Source: Salmonella enterica subsp. enterica serovar Choleraesuis
GTDB taxonomy: Bacteria; Pseudomonadota; Gammaproteobacteria; Enterobacterales; Enterobacteriaceae
Length of the DNA: 64,000 bases
Assembly (NCBI GenBank): GCA_022846635.1
Contig: AP025685.1
Location: 558,001-622,000 of the forward strand
Reading direction: 5' to 3'
Both the position numbers and the translations under genes were made by a program. Shown one piece after another: positions 52,046-63,084 of this stretch. Positions within the stretch are counted from its first letter, which is position 1; the number at the start of each line of letters is the position of its first letter. Under the pieces are notes generated by a model. The model ran no database searches, was not told the DNA's origin, and was given only the letters and a program-made list of their open reading frames with translations.

Positions 52046-53347
52046 ATGGCTCAGGAAATTGAATTAAAGTTTATTGTCCAATCAGAAGCAATGCCAGCGC
52101 TGCGTCAGTGGCTGGATGGGCTTGATGGAAAACACAGCGCCGCGCGCCAGCTATTGAACATCTATTTTGAAACTCCAGATTTGCAACTGCGTCGCCATGA
52201 TATGGGGCTGCGGATCCGCGGCGATGGTCCAAATTACGAGATGACCATGAAAACCGCCGGTGTCACGATAGGCGGCTTGCATCAGCGCCCGGAGTTCAAT
52301 GTATCGCTGACTAAGCCAGAGTTGGATCTTGCGGCATTCCCTGAAGATATGTGGCCGCAAGGGTTTGATGTGGAGAAATTGAGTACGGCAGTGGCTCCTC
52401 TGTTTCGTACCGATTTTGCTCGTGAGAAGTGGGTGGTTACTCACGGCTCAAGCAGCGTAGAGATTGCCCTCGACTGTGGAGAGATTATCGCGAACGAGCT
52501 AAGCGAGCCGTTGTGCGAGCTGGAGCTTGAGCTGCTGGATGGCAATATTGAAGACCTGCTGGCGTTGGCTCGTCAACTGGTTGGTATTCCTGGCCTGCGT
52601 GCCGGGCTGCTGAGCAAAGCGGCTCGTGGCTACCATCTGGCGAAAGGTAATCCGCCGCGTCTGATTGAACCGCTGGCCGGGCTTGAGCTACCGGAGCGGG
52701 CAACGGTTGAGCAGGGACTAAGCGCGGCGCTTAATCTGGCGCTCAATCACTGGGCCTGGCATGAGGAGCTGTGGCTGCGCGGAAATTCCCATGCTCTGGT
52801 TGAGATTCTGGATGCACTGGCGCTGGTTCGCCACACGCTGGCGCTTTTCGGCGGCGTGGTTCCAAGAAAAGCGAGCACTCGCTTACGTGATTTAGTCACT
52901 CAAACAGAAGTATCGCTTAATGGCGGCGAATCCTCAGAGACTCTGGCTTACGGTACGCTGGCGGCAACGACTCGTCAGGCCTTAACCGAATGGTTACTGC
53001 TACGCGGCTGGCGGCCATTCCTGGATGATGCGGCAGTTAAGAAAATCGAAGGGTCATTTAAGCGTTTTGCTGATATCAATCTGTCCCGACAATCCTCTGA
53101 ATTGCGCACGGCGTTTGACAGCCAGCTCGGTGAACGGGCGGAAGATCAGTTGCCGCGCCTGGCACGTGTGCTGGATTCAGTGCATATTCTGGCGGCGGTA
53201 TATCCACCTGCGGCATCTCTGGAATGGCTTGCGGCCTGGCGCGAACTGGAAGATGCGGTGCGCGGGCGTCAGCGCGCGGAAATTGAACAATGCCGTCGTA
53301 TTGCTCTGGCTCAGCTCCCATTCTGGGCGCATAGCGGCAAGCGTTAA
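52046..53347 (+). CDS. ygiF: YgiF, CYTH-CHAD inorganic triphosphatase
   Basis: 433-residue protein hydrolysing inorganic tripolyphosphate. The N-terminal CYTH domain opens with EIELKF (the ExExK metal/phosphate motif) and contains LRRHDMGLRIRG; the C-terminal CHAD domain (from about 220) has conserved histidine-rich helices (NHWAWHEELWLRGN, LALVRHTLALFGGVVPRKAS). Same length as E. coli YgiF. The start at 52046 matches the family; three upstream codons are possible. 21 bases before glnE, probably one transcript. Confidence 0.94.
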   Translation: MAQEIELKFIVQSEAMPALRQWLDGLDGKHSAARQLLNIYFETPDLQLRRHDMGLRIRGDGPNYEMTMKTAGVTIGGLHQRPEFNVSLTKPELDLAAFPEDMWPQGFDVEKLSTAVAPLFRTDFAREKWVVTHGSSSVEIALDCGEIIANELSEPLCELELELLDGNIEDLLALARQLVGIPGLRAGLLSKAARGYHLAKGNPPRLIEPLAGLELPERATVEQGLSAALNLALNHWAWHEELWLRGNSHALVEILDALALVRHTLALFGGVVPRKASTRLRDLVTQTEVSLNGGESSETLAYGTLAATTRQALTEWLLLRGWRPFLDDAAVKKIEGSFKRFADINLSRQSSELRTAFDSQLGERAEDQLPRLARVLDSVHILAAVYPPAASLEWLAAWRELEDAVRGRQRAEIEQCRRIALAQLPFWAHSGKR

Positions 53348-53368
53348 TAAACTCTGAATGAGGCTCCT

Positions 53369-56218
53369 GTGAACCTGATGCCACTCTCGCCGCCACTGTC
53401 TGAACAGTGGCAACATATTGCCAGTCAGCTCCCGGATGAACTGAAGGCGAAAGCCGCCGCACCTGAAATCCAGATGGCGCTGAGCTTCAGCGACTTTCTG
53501 GCCGATAATCTTCAGGCATTCCCTCAGTGGCTGACTGAACTGACCGAACAGCCGGTGGTGGCCGATGAGTGGCGCGAATATCGCGGCTGGCTGGCCGCCG
53601 CGCTGGAAGGGGTGACGGACGAGACTCAACTGATGCGTGAGCTGCGGCTATTTCGGCGGCGCATAATGGTGCGCATCGCCTGGCGTCAGGCATTGCATCA
53701 GGTTTCTACTACTGAAACGCTGCTTCAGCTTAGCGAGCTTGCCGAGACTCTGATTGTCGCTACCCGCGACTGGTTATATGCCGCCTGCTGCCGGGAATGG
53801 GGCACGCCGTGTAATGAGCAAGGCGTGGCGCAGCCGCTGATGATCCTGGGGATGGGCAAACTCGGCGGGCGTGAGCTGAATTTTTCTTCTGATATCGATC
53901 TTATCTTCGCCTGGCCGGAGAACGGTGTGACTCACGGCGGGCGGCGCGAGCTGGATAACGCCAGCTTCTTCACCCGGCTGGGCCAGAGGATTATCAAAGC
54001 GCTGGATCAGCCCACTGCCGACGGATTTGTCTATCGGGTGGATATGCGCCTGCGGCCATTTGGCGACAGCGGGCCATTGGTGCTGAGCTATGCGGCGCTT
54101 GAGGACTATTACCAGGAACAGGGGCGCGATTGGGAGCGCTATGCCATGGTAAAAGCCCGAATTATGGGCTTTGAGGAGGATAACTGGAATCAGGAACTGC
54201 GGGCTATGCTGCGCCCGTTTGTGTTCCGTCGCTATATCGATTTCAGCGTCATTCAGTCTCTGCGCAATATGAAAGGGATGATTGCCCGCGAAGTCCGGCG
54301 TCGCGGGTTAAGCAATAACATCAAGCTTGGCGCGGGCGGTATTCGCGAGATTGAATTTATCGTCCAGGTATTTCAGCTCATTCGCGGCGGACGGGAGCCT
54401 GCGCTGCAATCTAGGTCGCTACTGCCTACTCTGGAAGCGATTGCCGAACTGCATCTGTTGAGTGTCGAGGAAGTGAACACCCTGCGGGCGGCTTATTTGT
54501 ATCTGCGGCGTTTGGAGAACCTGCTGCAAAGTATCAATGATGAGCAGACGCAGACCCTCCCGGATGATCCACTAAACCAGGCGCGGCTGGCCTGGGGTAT
54601 GAGTGCATCTGACTGGGAAAGCCTGCGGGCAACGCTGGCGGGCCATATGCAGGCGGTGCGCGCCCTGTTTAACGATCTGATTGGCGATGATGAACAGCGC
54701 CCGGATGAGCAGGAGCCGCAGGATGAGGCCTGGCGTGCTTTATGGCAGGACACTCTGGATGCAGATGACACCGTGCCGGGGCTATGCCATCTGAGCGATG
54801 CCGATCGCCAGCAGGTGGTGGCGCTGGTGGCGGATTTTCGCCATGAGCTGGATAAACGTACCATCGGTCCACGCGGTCGCCAGGTGTTGGACAATCTGAT
54901 GCCTGGCTTATTAAGCGAGATTTGCGCCCGGCCAGATGCGCCGTTGCCTCTTTCAAGAATAATGCCGTTGCTGGTGGCGATTGCCTCCCGCACCACTTAT
55001 CTGGAGCTGTTGAGCGAGTTTCCCGGCGCGCTCAGTCATTTGGTACGCCTGTGCGCCGCATCGCCGATGGTGGCCAGCCAGCTCGCCCGCTATCCGCTGC
55101 TATTAGACGAACTGCTGGATCCCGGTACCTTGTATCAGGCAACGGCAACCGATGCTTACCGTGATGAACTGCGACAGTATTTGTTACGGGTGCCGGAAGA
55201 GGATGATGAGCAGCAGCTGGAGGCGCTGCGCCAGTTTAAACAGGCACAGATGCTGAGGGTGGCGGCGGCAGATATTGCTGGAACGCTGCCGGTGATGAAA
55301 GTCAGCGATCATCTCACCTGGCTTGCCGAGGCGATTGTCGATGCAGTGGTGCAACAGGCCTGGGTCAACATGGTGGCCCGTTACGGGACGCCTAAGCATC
55401 TTGATGAAAAGAGTGGACGCGGGTTTGCGGTTATTGGTTACGGCAAGCTGGGCGGCTGGGAGCTGGGTTACAGTTCCGATCTCGATCTGGTCTTTTTGCA
55501 TGATTGTCCGGCGGATGTGGTGACGGATGGCCCGCGTGAAATTGATGGCCGACAGTTCTATCTGAGGCTGGCACAAAGGATTATGCATTTATTCAGTACC
55601 CGCACTTCATCTGGGATCCTTTATGAAGTGGATGCCAGGCTGCGCCCTTCTGGAGCGGCGGGCATGTTGGTGACGACTGCCGATGGGTTTGCCGACTATC
55701 AGCAGAATGAGGCCTGGACCTGGGAGCATCAGGCGCTGGTGCGCGCACGCGTAATTTATGGATCCGCGCAGCTCAGCGCCAGATTTACTGAGATCCGCAA
55801 TCAGATCCTGACTTCCGAGCGCGATGGTGAACGATTACGCAAAGAAGTGAGTGAGATGCGCGACAAGATGTATCAGCATCTTTCTGGCCACCATAGCGAT
55901 CGTTTCGATCTCAAGACCGATCCCGGTGGCATCACCGATATTGAATTTATCGCCCAGTATCTGGTGCTGCGTTATGCCCACCAGGTACCTGGGCTGACGC
56001 GCTGGTCAGACAATGTGCGTATTTTCGAGCTGCTGGCTCGCTACGATATTATGAGCGATGAAGAAGCCCAGGCGTTGACGGCGGCATACGTGACGTTACG
56101 TGACGAATTGCACCATCTGGCGCTTCAGGAGCTACCCGGCTCGCTGCCGCAAGGTGCGTTCAGCGCCGAGCGCGACCAGGTGCGTCAAAGCTGGCAGAAG
56201 TGGCTGGGCCAGCCGTGA
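53369..56218 (+). CDS. glnE: GlnE, glutamine synthetase adenylyltransferase/deadenylase
   Basis: 949-residue bifunctional enzyme that adenylylates (C-terminal half) and deadenylylates (N-terminal half) glutamine synthetase under PII control. Each half has a nucleotidyltransferase G-x11-DxD motif: [19 protein letters not shown] (about 167-185) and [19 protein letters not shown] (about 692-710). GTG at 53369 has GAGG 5 bases upstream; an ATG three codons later is a less well supported alternative. Followed by hldE after 73 bases. Confidence 0.96.
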   Translation: MNLMPLSPPLSEQWQHIASQLPDELKAKAAAPEIQMALSFSDFLADNLQAFPQWLTELTEQPVVADEWREYRGWLAAALEGVTDETQLMRELRLFRRRIMVRIAWRQALHQVSTTETLLQLSELAETLIVATRDWLYAACCREWGTPCNEQGVAQPLMILGMGKLGGRELNFSSDIDLIFAWPENGVTHGGRRELDNASFFTRLGQRIIKALDQPTADGFVYRVDMRLRPFGDSGPLVLSYAALEDYYQEQGRDWERYAMVKARIMGFEEDNWNQELRAMLRPFVFRRYIDFSVIQSLRNMKGMIAREVRRRGLSNNIKLGAGGIREIEFIVQVFQLIRGGREPALQSRSLLPTLEAIAELHLLSVEEVNTLRAAYLYLRRLENLLQSINDEQTQTLPDDPLNQARLAWGMSASDWESLRATLAGHMQAVRALFNDLIGDDEQRPDEQEPQDEAWRALWQDTLDADDTVPGLCHLSDADRQQVVALVADFRHELDKRTIGPRGRQVLDNLMPGLLSEICARPDAPLPLSRIMPLLVAIASRTTYLELLSEFPGALSHLVRLCAASPMVASQLARYPLLLDELLDPGTLYQATATDAYRDELRQYLLRVPEEDDEQQLEALRQFKQAQMLRVAAADIAGTLPVMKVSDHLTWLAEAIVDAVVQQAWVNMVARYGTPKHLDEKSGRGFAVIGYGKLGGWELGYSSDLDLVFLHDCPADVVTDGPREIDGRQFYLRLAQRIMHLFSTRTSSGILYEVDARLRPSGAAGMLVTTADGFADYQQNEAWTWEHQALVRARVIYGSAQLSARFTEIRNQILTSERDGERLRKEVSEMRDKMYQHLSGHHSDRFDLKTDPGGITDIEFIAQYLVLRYAHQVPGLTRWSDNVRIFELLARYDIMSDEEAQALTAAYVTLRDELHHLALQELPGSLPQGAFSAERDQVRQSWQKWLGQP

Positions 56219-56291
56219 ATCGCGGCCCGGTTGAAATATGCTATCATCGCGCCCGAATTCGAATTAATGATTAACGCTCCGGAGAGTGATA

Positions 56292-57725
56292 ATGAAAGTA
56301 ACGCTGCCCGAATTTAGCCGCGCAGGCGTCATGGTGGTTGGGGATGTGATGCTCGACAGATACTGGTATGGCCCTACCAGCCGTATCTCCCCTGAGGCAC
56401 CGGTTCCGGTGGTTAAAGTGGATACCATTGAAGAGCGTCCAGGCGGCGCGGCTAACGTTGCCATGAATATCGCCTCTCTGGGGGCTGGGTCGCGTCTGGT
56501 CGGTCTGACCGGTATTGATGATGCGGCACGGGCGCTGGACAAAGCATTAAGCCAGGTCAACGTGAAGTGTGACTTTGTCTCGGTATCTACTCATCCGACT
56601 ATTACCAAACTCCGGGTGCTGTCGCGTAATCAGCAGCTCATTCGCCTGGATTTTGAAGAGGGCTTCCAGGGAATTGATCCTGAGCCGCTGCATGAGCGGA
56701 TTAACCAGGCTCTGCCTCAGATTGGCGCACTGGTGCTGTCCGATTACGCTAAAGGCGCGCTGGATAGCGTGCAGCAGATGATTAGCCTGGCGCGCAGCGC
56801 CGGGGTGCCGGTGCTTATCGACCCGAAAGGCACGGATTTTGAACGCTATCGCGGCGCTACGTTGCTGACGCCGAACCTGTCAGAGTTTGAAGCGGTGGTT
56901 GGGCGTTGCGTTACCGATGAAGAGCTGGTTGAACGCGGTATGCAACTGATTGCCGATTATGACTTCTCGGCGCTGCTGGTTACGCGTTCTGAGCAAGGCA
57001 TGACTCTGCTGCAGCCAGGTAAAAAGCCGCTGCATCTGCCGACTCAGGCCCAGGAAGTTTACGATGTGACCGGTGCTGGTGATACTGTAATTGGCGTGCT
57101 GGCCGCAACTCTGGCCGCGGGTAATAGCCTTGAAGAAGCCTGCTTCTTTGCCAATGCTGCCGCAGGCGTTGTGGTAGGTAAACTGGGTACCTCTACCGTT
57201 TCGCCTATCGAGCTGGAAAATGCCGTACGCGGCCGTGCCGAAACCGGTTTTGGCGTGATGAGCGAGCAGGAGCTGAAACAGGCCGTTGCCGATGCCCGTA
57301 AGCGCGGTGAGAAAGTCGTCATGACCAATGGTGTATTCGATATTCTGCACGCCGGGCATGTCTCTTATCTGGCCAATGCCCGTAAGCTTGGCGATCGCCT
57401 GATTGTTGCGGTAAATAGCGATGCCTCCACCAGGCGGTTAAAAGGGGATTCTCGTCCCGTTAACCCTCTGGAGCAGCGCATGATCGTGCTGGGTGCGCTG
57501 GAGGCTGTCGATTGGGTGGTGTCATTTGAAGAAGATACGCCACAGCGCCTGATTAGTGAGGTATTGCCAGACTTGCTGGTGAAAGGCGGCGACTATAAGC
57601 CAGAGGATATTGCCGGAAGCAAAGAGGTATGGGCTAACGGTGGGGATGTGCTGGTTTTGAACTTCGAAGATGGTTGCTCAACCACTAACATTATCCGCCG
57701 CATACAGGCCGACGAACGCTCGTAA
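56292..57725 (+). CDS. hldE: HldE, bifunctional heptose kinase/adenylyltransferase
   Basis: 477-residue enzyme making ADP-heptose for the LPS core. The N-terminal ribokinase-like domain (residues 1-318) phosphorylates D-glycero-D-manno-heptose 7-phosphate; motifs are [16 protein letters not shown] and [14 protein letters not shown]. The C-terminal nucleotidyltransferase domain has [15 protein letters not shown] (HxGH) and a late SxTN-type segment [11 protein letters not shown]. Identical length to E. coli. GGAGAG precedes the ATG. It runs directly up to the convergent ubiK. Confidence 0.97.
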   Translation: MKVTLPEFSRAGVMVVGDVMLDRYWYGPTSRISPEAPVPVVKVDTIEERPGGAANVAMNIASLGAGSRLVGLTGIDDAARALDKALSQVNVKCDFVSVSTHPTITKLRVLSRNQQLIRLDFEEGFQGIDPEPLHERINQALPQIGALVLSDYAKGALDSVQQMISLARSAGVPVLIDPKGTDFERYRGATLLTPNLSEFEAVVGRCVTDEELVERGMQLIADYDFSALLVTRSEQGMTLLQPGKKPLHLPTQAQEVYDVTGAGDTVIGVLAATLAAGNSLEEACFFANAAAGVVVGKLGTSTVSPIELENAVRGRAETGFGVMSEQELKQAVADARKRGEKVVMTNGVFDILHAGHVSYLANARKLGDRLIVAVNSDASTRRLKGDSRPVNPLEQRMIVLGALEAVDWVVSFEEDTPQRLISEVLPDLLVKGGDYKPEDIAGSKEVWANGGDVLVLNFEDGCSTTNIIRRIQADERS

Positions 57726-57732
57726 TGATGAA

Positions 57733-57765
57733 GCCCGCGCCCGGCAAAACCGGACGCGGTTTTAA
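57733..57765. terminator. terminator between hldE and ubiK
   Basis: CCGCG-C-CCGG (57735-57744) pairs with CCGG-A-CGCGG (57750-57759) with one mismatch. A T run follows on the plus strand. It ends hldE and abuts the ubiK stop. Confidence 0.75.
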
Positions 57766-57766
57766 A

Positions 57767-58057
57767 TTACTGGCGGTTATCGTCTTCAGTGATAATTGCC
57801 GGGGCAGGCGCCGGGCTGACTTTGCTTTCCAGCTCAGTCAGGCGCTGTTCAAGGGCTGCCAATTTTTCGCGGGTGCGCAGCAGCACCTGAGTCTGGACGT
57901 CAAATTCCTCCCGATTTACCAGATCAAGCTTTGTCAGTTGTGATTGCAAAACCTGGCGAATCTTCTTCTCGACATCGTCCCCGAATTCACGAATTCCTTT
58001 GGGCATTGATTCCTGAACCTGACGGGCAATCTGTTCAATTTTCTTCGGGTCAATCAT
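57767..58057 (-). CDS. ubiK: UbiK (YqiC), ubiquinone biosynthesis accessory factor
   Basis: 96-residue accessory factor that interacts with UbiJ in aerobic ubiquinone synthesis. The N-terminal amphipathic part is [20 protein letters not shown] and the C-terminal half is a coiled coil ([20 protein letters not shown]), the defining YqiC/UbiK layout. GTTATGATTG-type start context has GGGAAACC upstream. In E. coli several genes (ygiL to yqiK) separate it from hldE; here it is directly adjacent. Confidence 0.93.
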   Translation of the reverse strand: MIDPKKIEQIARQVQESMPKGIREFGDDVEKKIRQVLQSQLTKLDLVNREEFDVQTQVLLRTREKLAALEQRLTELESKVSPAPAPAIITEDDNRQ

Positions 58058-58263
58058 AACGGTTTCCCTGTGATAGCGATGGTGGCCTGGTTGTCATTAT
58101 ACCTTATGAATCACCGGTCGGCAGAAACGGGAAGGCTTGCCTGCGGGTTAATTACGTAAATTCACCGCCAACAGAACCCTACCGCAATGCGGCTCAGACA
58201 ACATGATGAACCATTGTAATGTGCTATTAGGTAAGGAGAAACGGCAAATGTGGCGTTGATGCA

Positions 58264-58292
58264 TTGCCGGAGGAAATTATTAGCGCTATAGT
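58264..58292 (+). promoter_or_regulatory. ribB promoter
   Basis: TTGCCG (58264-58269) and TATAGT (58287-58292) with a 17-base spacer. Transcription would begin just before the FMN riboswitch at 58302. Confidence 0.6.
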
Positions 58293-58301
58293 GATTGCGT
58301 T

Positions 58302-58450
58302 TATTCTCAGGGCGGGGTGTAAGTCCCCACCGGCGGTAAATCAGCATACGCTGAAAGCCCGCGAGCGCTTCCCGGCAACGGTGAAGGTCAGCAGATCCGG
58401 TGTAATTCCGGGGCCGACGGTTATAGTCCGGATGGGAGAGGGTAACGATC
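58302..58450 (+). ncRNA. FMN riboswitch (RFN element)
   Basis: Conserved RFN blocks appear in order: TCTCAGGGCGGGGTGTAAGT near 58304, CCCCACCGGCGGTAAATCAG, AGCCCGCGAGCGC, GGTCAGCAGATCCGGTG, TCCGGGGCCGACGGTTATAG and CCGGATGGGAGAGGGTAACG ending about 58446. It binds flavin mononucleotide and turns off ribB; the start codon is about 108 bases downstream. Confidence 0.97.
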
Positions 58451-58557
58451 CTGCCAGGCACTGGGTGCCTGCACGCGTTATTTATACCGCCGTATGACGG
58501 CACTCCTAAAACCGCCCTGATTCTGGTAATCCATAAAATTAATGAGGTTATTTTACC

Positions 58558-59211
58558 ATGAATCAGACGCTTCTTGCTTCCTTCGGAACCCCTTTTGAAC
58601 GCGTAGAACGTGCACTTGATGCGTTGCGTGAAGGGCGTGGTGTAATGGTTCTCGATGACGAGAATCGTGAAAACGAAGGCGATATGATCTTTGCTGCGGA
58701 AAATATGACTGTTGAGCAGATGGCACTGACCATCCGCCACGGTAGCGGCATTGTCTGCCTGTGTATTACTGAAGAGCGCCGCCAGCAGCTCGACCTGCCT
58801 ATGATGGTAGAAAACAACACCAGCGCTTTCGGTACCGGTTTTACCGTCACTATCGAAGCGGCTCGCGGTGTAACGACCGGTGTATCGGCAGCAGATCGCC
58901 TGACTACCGTGCGCGCGGCTATCGCTGATGGCGCAGTTCCTGGTGATTTGCATCGCCCTGGTCACGTGTTCCCACTGCGTGCTCAGGCCGGTGGTGTGCT
59001 GACTCGCGGCGGCCATACCGAAGCCACTATCGATCTGGTGACTCTGGCTGGCTTCAAATCGGCGGGCGTGCTTTGCGAACTGACTAACGATGACGGCACT
59101 ATGGCCCGCGCGCCGCAGTGCATCACTTTTGCTCGCCAGCACAACATGCCGGTAGTGACCATCGAAGATCTGGTTGAATACCGTCAGGCTCAGGCGCGTA
59201 AAGCCAGCTAA
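58558..59211 (+). CDS. ribB: RibB, 3,4-dihydroxy-2-butanone-4-phosphate synthase
   Basis: 217-residue enzyme of riboflavin synthesis that turns ribulose 5-phosphate into dihydroxybutanone phosphate and formate. The metal-binding acidic loop is [18 protein letters not shown] (about residues 33-50). The R-T-T-G-V and H-T-E-A-T motifs are [13 protein letters not shown] and [10 protein letters not shown]. Same length as E. coli. Controlled by the FMN riboswitch upstream and ended by a strong terminator. An antisense ORF across it is a shadow. Confidence 0.97.
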   Translation: MNQTLLASFGTPFERVERALDALREGRGVMVLDDENRENEGDMIFAAENMTVEQMALTIRHGSGIVCLCITEERRQQLDLPMMVENNTSAFGTGFTVTIEAARGVTTGVSAADRLTTVRAAIADGAVPGDLHRPGHVFPLRAQAGGVLTRGGHTEATIDLVTLAGFKSAGVLCELTNDDGTMARAPQCITFARQHNMPVVTIEDLVEYRQAQARKAS

Positions 59212-59228
59212 TTTACGGTTCTCCAATT

Positions 59229-59257
59229 AAAAATGCCGGGCTTAGCCCGGCATTTTT
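59229..59257. terminator. ribB terminator
   Basis: AAAAATGCCGGG-CTTAG-CCCGGCATTTTT: a long GC stem with A and T flanks, between the convergent ribB and zupT. Confidence 0.94.
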
Positions 59258-59274
59258 GTATGTGAATGAGTAAA

Positions 59275-60042
59275 TTAACCCAGCTCGATGCTCTGTAGTA
59301 ACGTCAGGCTCAACCCCATAACCGCCATGCCACATAATACGCCGTAGCTTGGGTTGCTATGGGGATCGATCTCTTTTGCCAGTGGCATCAGTTCATCTAC
59401 TGAGAGCGCTACCATAATCCCGGCTACCGCCGCCATTATCGCTGCCATGACCACAGGTGAAACCATGCTGCCGAGGATAGCCCATGCCAACAATCCCCCT
59501 AATATTTCCGCCATACCAGACAGCCCGGCCCACCATAAAGCCTTGCGCTTAGAGCCAGTTGCAGCATAAACCGGCCCTGCTACGGCTAGCCCTTCCGGAA
59601 TATTATGCAGCGCGACGGCCAGTGCAATGCCCAGCCCCAACTCCAGATTACTGCTTGCCGTAACAAAGGTGGCGATCCCTTCCGGGAAGTTATGCAGGCT
59701 TATGCCTAAGGTGAGCAGCAGGGCGGTGCGACGCAAATCGGGGCGGCGCGTCTGGCGATTAATAAGATCCTGAGGATGAGCGTGAGGCAGCATCCGATCC
59801 AGCCCAAAATAGCCCAACAGACCAATAGCAAACATACCGTAGCCCAGCAGCGGCTGAACGCCGGGTGTGCCAAGCGCGGCTGGCAGCATCTCCATTAAGG
59901 AGATAAGTAGCATAATGCCGGCCGCAAACCCCAATGCGAAGGCCAGCATGCGATTCGAGGGCTTTTGGCCACATACGCCAAACAGCGCTCCTATGAAAGT
60001 TGAGCTGCCGGCAAGCAGGGTAAGAATAAGTGGGGCTGACAT
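59275..60042 (-). CDS. zupT: ZupT, ZIP-family metal importer
   Basis: 255-residue ZIP transporter importing Zn2+ and other divalent cations. The metal-site motifs of transmembrane segments 4 and 5 are [12 protein letters not shown] and [14 protein letters not shown] His-containing cytoplasmic loop ([15 protein letters not shown]) precedes them. Eight membrane segments; 257 residues in E. coli. Divergent from ygiD. Confidence 0.95.
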   Translation of the reverse strand: MSAPLILTLLAGSSTFIGALFGVCGQKPSNRMLAFALGFAAGIMLLISLMEMLPAALGTPGVQPLLGYGMFAIGLLGYFGLDRMLPHAHPQDLINRQTRRPDLRRTALLLTLGISLHNFPEGIATFVTASSNLELGLGIALAVALHNIPEGLAVAGPVYAATGSKRKALWWAGLSGMAEILGGLLAWAILGSMVSPVVMAAIMAAVAGIMVALSVDELMPLAKEIDPHSNPSYGVLCGMAVMGLSLTLLQSIELG

Positions 60043-60262
60043 ATCACCTCCTATGAACCTTCTTAATATGCCGTGTCGGGTTGTGAAATGCGACGCCCGC
60101 TCCGAGGATTTACCCAGAGCTTACATTCAGTTTTTCTGACTATGTTTATCACGAAACTTCGAGTTAATTGTTATCTAAAAACACGTAATCTTAATGTCAT
60201 TAAATTGTTGCCTGTGCGTTGTGCTCAGGACTCACTTTCCGACTCCCGGTAAGAGGTTGAAA

Positions 60263-61051
60263 ATGAACGCCACTCGTATGCCCGCGCTGTTTCTTGGTCA
60301 CGGTAGCCCTATGAATGTGTTGCAGGACAACCACTACACGCGCGCCTGGCGTGAACTGGGAGTCAGCCTGCCAAAACCAAGGGCAATTATTGCTATTTCT
60401 GCCCACTGGATGACCTCAGGTGTGCAGGTAACGGCGATGGATTACCCGGAAACGATCCATGATTTTCGCGGTTTTCCCCAGGAGCTTTACGATATTCGCT
60501 ATCCGGCAGAGGGTTCTCCACGGCTGGCCCGGGAACTGGCGGAATTACTGGCTCCGGATCCGGTAGAGCTGTTGCAAGAAGGATGGGGTTACGATCACGG
60601 CTCGTGGGGAGTGCTCATTAAAATGTACCCTGATGCAGATATTCCGGTTATTCAGCTTAGCCTGGATGCCAACCGGCCTGCGGCGTGGCATCTGGCCGTC
60701 GGGCGCCGCCTGTCGGAACTACGTAATCGCGGCATTATGCTGGTTGCCAGCGGTAACGTGGTTCACAACCTGCGTACTGCCCAGTGGCAGGGTGATGCTG
60801 AGCCGTTCCCGTGGGCGGTAGCTTTCGATGAATATGTGCGTGAAAACCTGCGCTGGGAGGGGCCGGATGAGCAGCATCCGCTGGCAAATTATCTTGAGCA
60901 TCCGGCAGGTGCGTTGGCCAGCCCGACGCCCGAACACTTTTTGCCATTACTGTATATTCTGGGCAGCTGGGATGGCGTGGAGCCAATTAGTCTGCCAACT
61001 GAAGGGATCGAGATGGGATCGCTGAGTATGCTGTCGGTACAGGTTGGATAG
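60263..61051 (+). CDS. ygiD: YgiD, LigB-type extradiol dioxygenase family protein
   Basis: 262-residue member of the class-III extradiol dioxygenase/DODA group. Metal and catalytic histidines are visible in FLGHGSPMN, AISAHW, GYDHGSWGVL and ASGNVVHNL. E. coli YgiD has 4,5-DOPA dioxygenase activity and zinc/iron dependence. The start MNATRMPALFLGHGS at 60263 has AGAGG upstream. Divergent from zupT and convergent with ygiC. Confidence 0.93.
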   Translation: MNATRMPALFLGHGSPMNVLQDNHYTRAWRELGVSLPKPRAIIAISAHWMTSGVQVTAMDYPETIHDFRGFPQELYDIRYPAEGSPRLARELAELLAPDPVELLQEGWGYDHGSWGVLIKMYPDADIPVIQLSLDANRPAAWHLAVGRRLSELRNRGIMLVASGNVVHNLRTAQWQGDAEPFPWAVAFDEYVRENLRWEGPDEQHPLANYLEHPAGALASPTPEHFLPLLYILGSWDGVEPISLPTEGIEMGSLSMLSVQVG

Positions 61052-61059
61052 CAAAATAA

Positions 61060-61087
61060 CCGGCTCAGCCCGCAAAGGCTGAGCCGG
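61060..61087. terminator. hairpin between ygiD and ygiC
   Basis: CCGGCTCAGCC-CGCAAA-GGCTGAGCCGG is a perfect 11-bp stem. On the minus strand it is followed by TTATTTTGC, so it most likely ends the tolC-ygiB-ygiC transcript. Confidence 0.8.
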
Positions 61088-61092
61088 AAAGA

Positions 61093-62253
61093 TCACTCGG
61101 TGAAAATGTGCGGATAGAAGCGCGACAGATCCTGGGTGATCAGCTCTTTATCTTCACGGATACCGATCCCGGCAGGGGAGTCATTAATCAGCCAGCTGCC
61201 AATAATCGTATAGCTGTCGCCGAATTTCGGCAGCTCGTAGAACTGCTGAACGATGAACCCTTCCTCGCCATAGGGTCCGTCAACCCGGGCAATTTCCTGT
61301 TCACCCTCAACGATGCGAATATTGGCTCCTTCGCGGGAAAATAGTGGCTTAACCACATATTTTTCCAGCGCCGGATGCTCATCTTCAGCAAAGTAAGCTG
61401 GCAACAGATTGGGGTGATCGGGGAACATTTTCCACAGCATCGGCAGCAGCGCTTTATTGGAAATAATGCTCTTCCAGGCAGGCTCCAGCCAGCGTACACC
61501 GGCATCTTCAAGCTTGGTAGAGAACATTTCGCGCAGCATAAACTCCCACGGATAGAGCTTAAACAGATTACTGATAACCTGATCCTGCATATCGGTAAAC
61601 TGACCTTTTTCGCCCAGGCCAATGTCATCAATATACAGAAATTCGCTGGCCACGCCCGCTTCGGCTGCGCAGTCTTCCAGATACTGCACCGTCGCCCGAT
61701 CTTCTTCCGTATCGCGACAGCAGGTGAAGTGCAGCAGGTTAAAGCCATGATGCTCTTTCAGCGCGGTAAAGCGCTCGATCAGCTGTTCCTGAATGCTGTT
61801 GAATTGATCGCTATCGGCAGGCAGGTTCCCGGCGCGTTGCTGATCTTCCAGCCAGATCCACTGAAAGAAAGCCGCCTCATACAGAGATGTTGGCGTATCG
61901 GCATTGTTTTCCAGCAGTTTTGGCTCGCCCTGACCATTCCAGGCCAGATCCAGCCGCGAATAGAGCGATGGCTGCTGGCTGCGCCACGACTGGCGCACGA
62001 ACTCCCAGGTATGTTTGGGAATTCGAAACTTAGCCATCAGCTCATCGCTGGAGACGACTTTTTCGACCACTTGCAGGCACATCTGGTGCAATTCTGCAGT
62101 TACGGTCTCCAGCTTATCGACCTCAGCAGCGCTGAGGTGGTAGTAGGCCTCTTCGCTCCAGTACGGCTCGCCGTACATGGTGTGGAAGTTAAAGCCATAC
62201 TCCTGAGCCTTAGCGCGCCAGTCCGGGCGTTCGGTAATATCCTTACGTTCCAT
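61093..62253 (-). CDS. ygiC: YgiC, glutathionylspermidine-synthetase-like ATP-grasp enzyme
   Basis: 386-residue protein of the GSP_synth family (C-terminal ATP-grasp domain of glutathionylspermidine synthetase) without the amidase domain. Recognisable are [20 protein letters not shown] and [16 protein letters not shown] plus [22 protein letters not shown] metal/ATP segments. E. coli YgiC did not show GSP synthesis; a peptide-spermidine-like ligase role is inferred. Follows ygiB by three bases; part of the tolC-ygiBC operon. Confidence 0.93.
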   Translation of the reverse strand: MERKDITERPDWRAKAQEYGFNFHTMYGEPYWSEEAYYHLSAAEVDKLETVTAELHQMCLQVVEKVVSSDELMAKFRIPKHTWEFVRQSWRSQQPSLYSRLDLAWNGQGEPKLLENNADTPTSLYEAAFFQWIWLEDQQRAGNLPADSDQFNSIQEQLIERFTALKEHHGFNLLHFTCCRDTEEDRATVQYLEDCAAEAGVASEFLYIDDIGLGEKGQFTDMQDQVISNLFKLYPWEFMLREMFSTKLEDAGVRWLEPAWKSIISNKALLPMLWKMFPDHPNLLPAYFAEDEHPALEKYVVKPLFSREGANIRIVEGEQEIARVDGPYGEEGFIVQQFYELPKFGDSYTIIGSWLINDSPAGIGIREDKELITQDLSRFYPHIFTE

Positions 62254-62256
62254 CTA

Positions 62257-62931
62257 TCAGCCACCCATTGAGCGGTGATTGTTGCCGGTTGCAGAGGCAC
62301 TACGATGCATGGTGGCCTGGCGTGCAACCGATTCACCAAACCCGCCGCGAGTTACGGTACTGGTGGTTGCCGGTTTCGGCGCCATCGCGGTTTTTGGTAC
62401 GGTCATGCTGCGGCCAGGAGTTGCTGCGCCGAAGCTTTTACCGCTGGCATCGGTGTATTTACCGTAAGCCGGGCTGGATGGATTCTTGGATGAGAACAGC
62501 GGCTGCTGGGCAAAGCCCGCGCCGCCGCCCATCATGCGACCCATCATATAGCCGGCCATCAGCGGCATCCAGAAACTGCCGCTGGATTGCGCCTGGGCCT
62601 GGTTTTCACCGCTCATGCTGGCCTGAGCCGGTGCCTGCTGGCACTGGCCTTCACCAAATTCAGCTACACAGTCTTCGCGGGTCGCATATTTAGGTGCAGT
62701 ACGTTCTGCTTCTTTCAGAGCGTTGTTATACGAGGTCTTGCACTGCTCGCTTTGGCCTGGGTTGGCCTGAGAGCAGTCGTCAGCATTCTGGTACATCTTG
62801 ACGGTTTCATCGCTCTTCTCGCAGCCAGCCAGCATAAATACGGCGCTAACGGCCAGGGCGACCGGGGTCAGGTGGCGCGCGCTCCAGCTTTTGCGAAACG
62901 AGGCGTGATTGATGCTTTTTGTCCGTTTCAT
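62257..62931 (-). CDS. ygiB: YgiB, DUF1190 lipoprotein
   Basis: 224-residue putative outer-membrane lipoprotein. The N-terminus is basic, then hydrophobic, with a lipobox LAGC (Cys about 36). Four further cysteines follow (DDCSQ, EQCK, DCV, QCQ), and a Gly/Met segment ([20 protein letters not shown]) precedes a Thr/Ser-rich tail. This matches E. coli YgiB; the function is unknown. Lies downstream of tolC behind a terminator, three bases before ygiC. Confidence 0.9.
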   Translation of the reverse strand: MKRTKSINHASFRKSWSARHLTPVALAVSAVFMLAGCEKSDETVKMYQNADDCSQANPGQSEQCKTSYNNALKEAERTAPKYATREDCVAEFGEGQCQQAPAQASMSGENQAQAQSSGSFWMPLMAGYMMGRMMGGGAGFAQQPLFSSKNPSSPAYGKYTDASGKSFGAATPGRSMTVPKTAMAPKPATTSTVTRGGFGESVARQATMHRSASATGNNHRSMGG

Positions 62932-63053
62932 ATCGATGGTCCTTGCCCAAAGGTAGTCTTTTCTTGTGCTGCTTAGGATAGGGGATGATTGGTTGAAAAT
63001 GAAGCGCAGAGGCCAGTGTGAAGGGGGATCTTTACGTTGCCTTACGTTGCAGT

Positions 63054-63079
63054 AAAAAGGGCGCCGGAGCGCCCTTTTA
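63054..63079 (-). terminator. tolC terminator
   Basis: On the minus strand AAAAGGGCGC-TCCG-GCGCCCTTTTT. It lies a few bases after the tolC stop and before ygiB, so ygiBC would be reached by readthrough or from a promoter in the 150-base gap. Confidence 0.9.
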
Positions 63080-63084
63080 TCAGC

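Noticed and set aside
58162..59226. 354-residue open frame antisense to ribB and its riboswitch
   Set aside because: It runs across the FMN riboswitch and the whole of ribB with no family similarity or ribosome site; it is a shadow of a GC-biased coding frame.
61375..62271. 298-residue open frame antisense to ygiC
   Set aside because: Lies entirely within ygiC, which matches its family along its length; no independent start signals.
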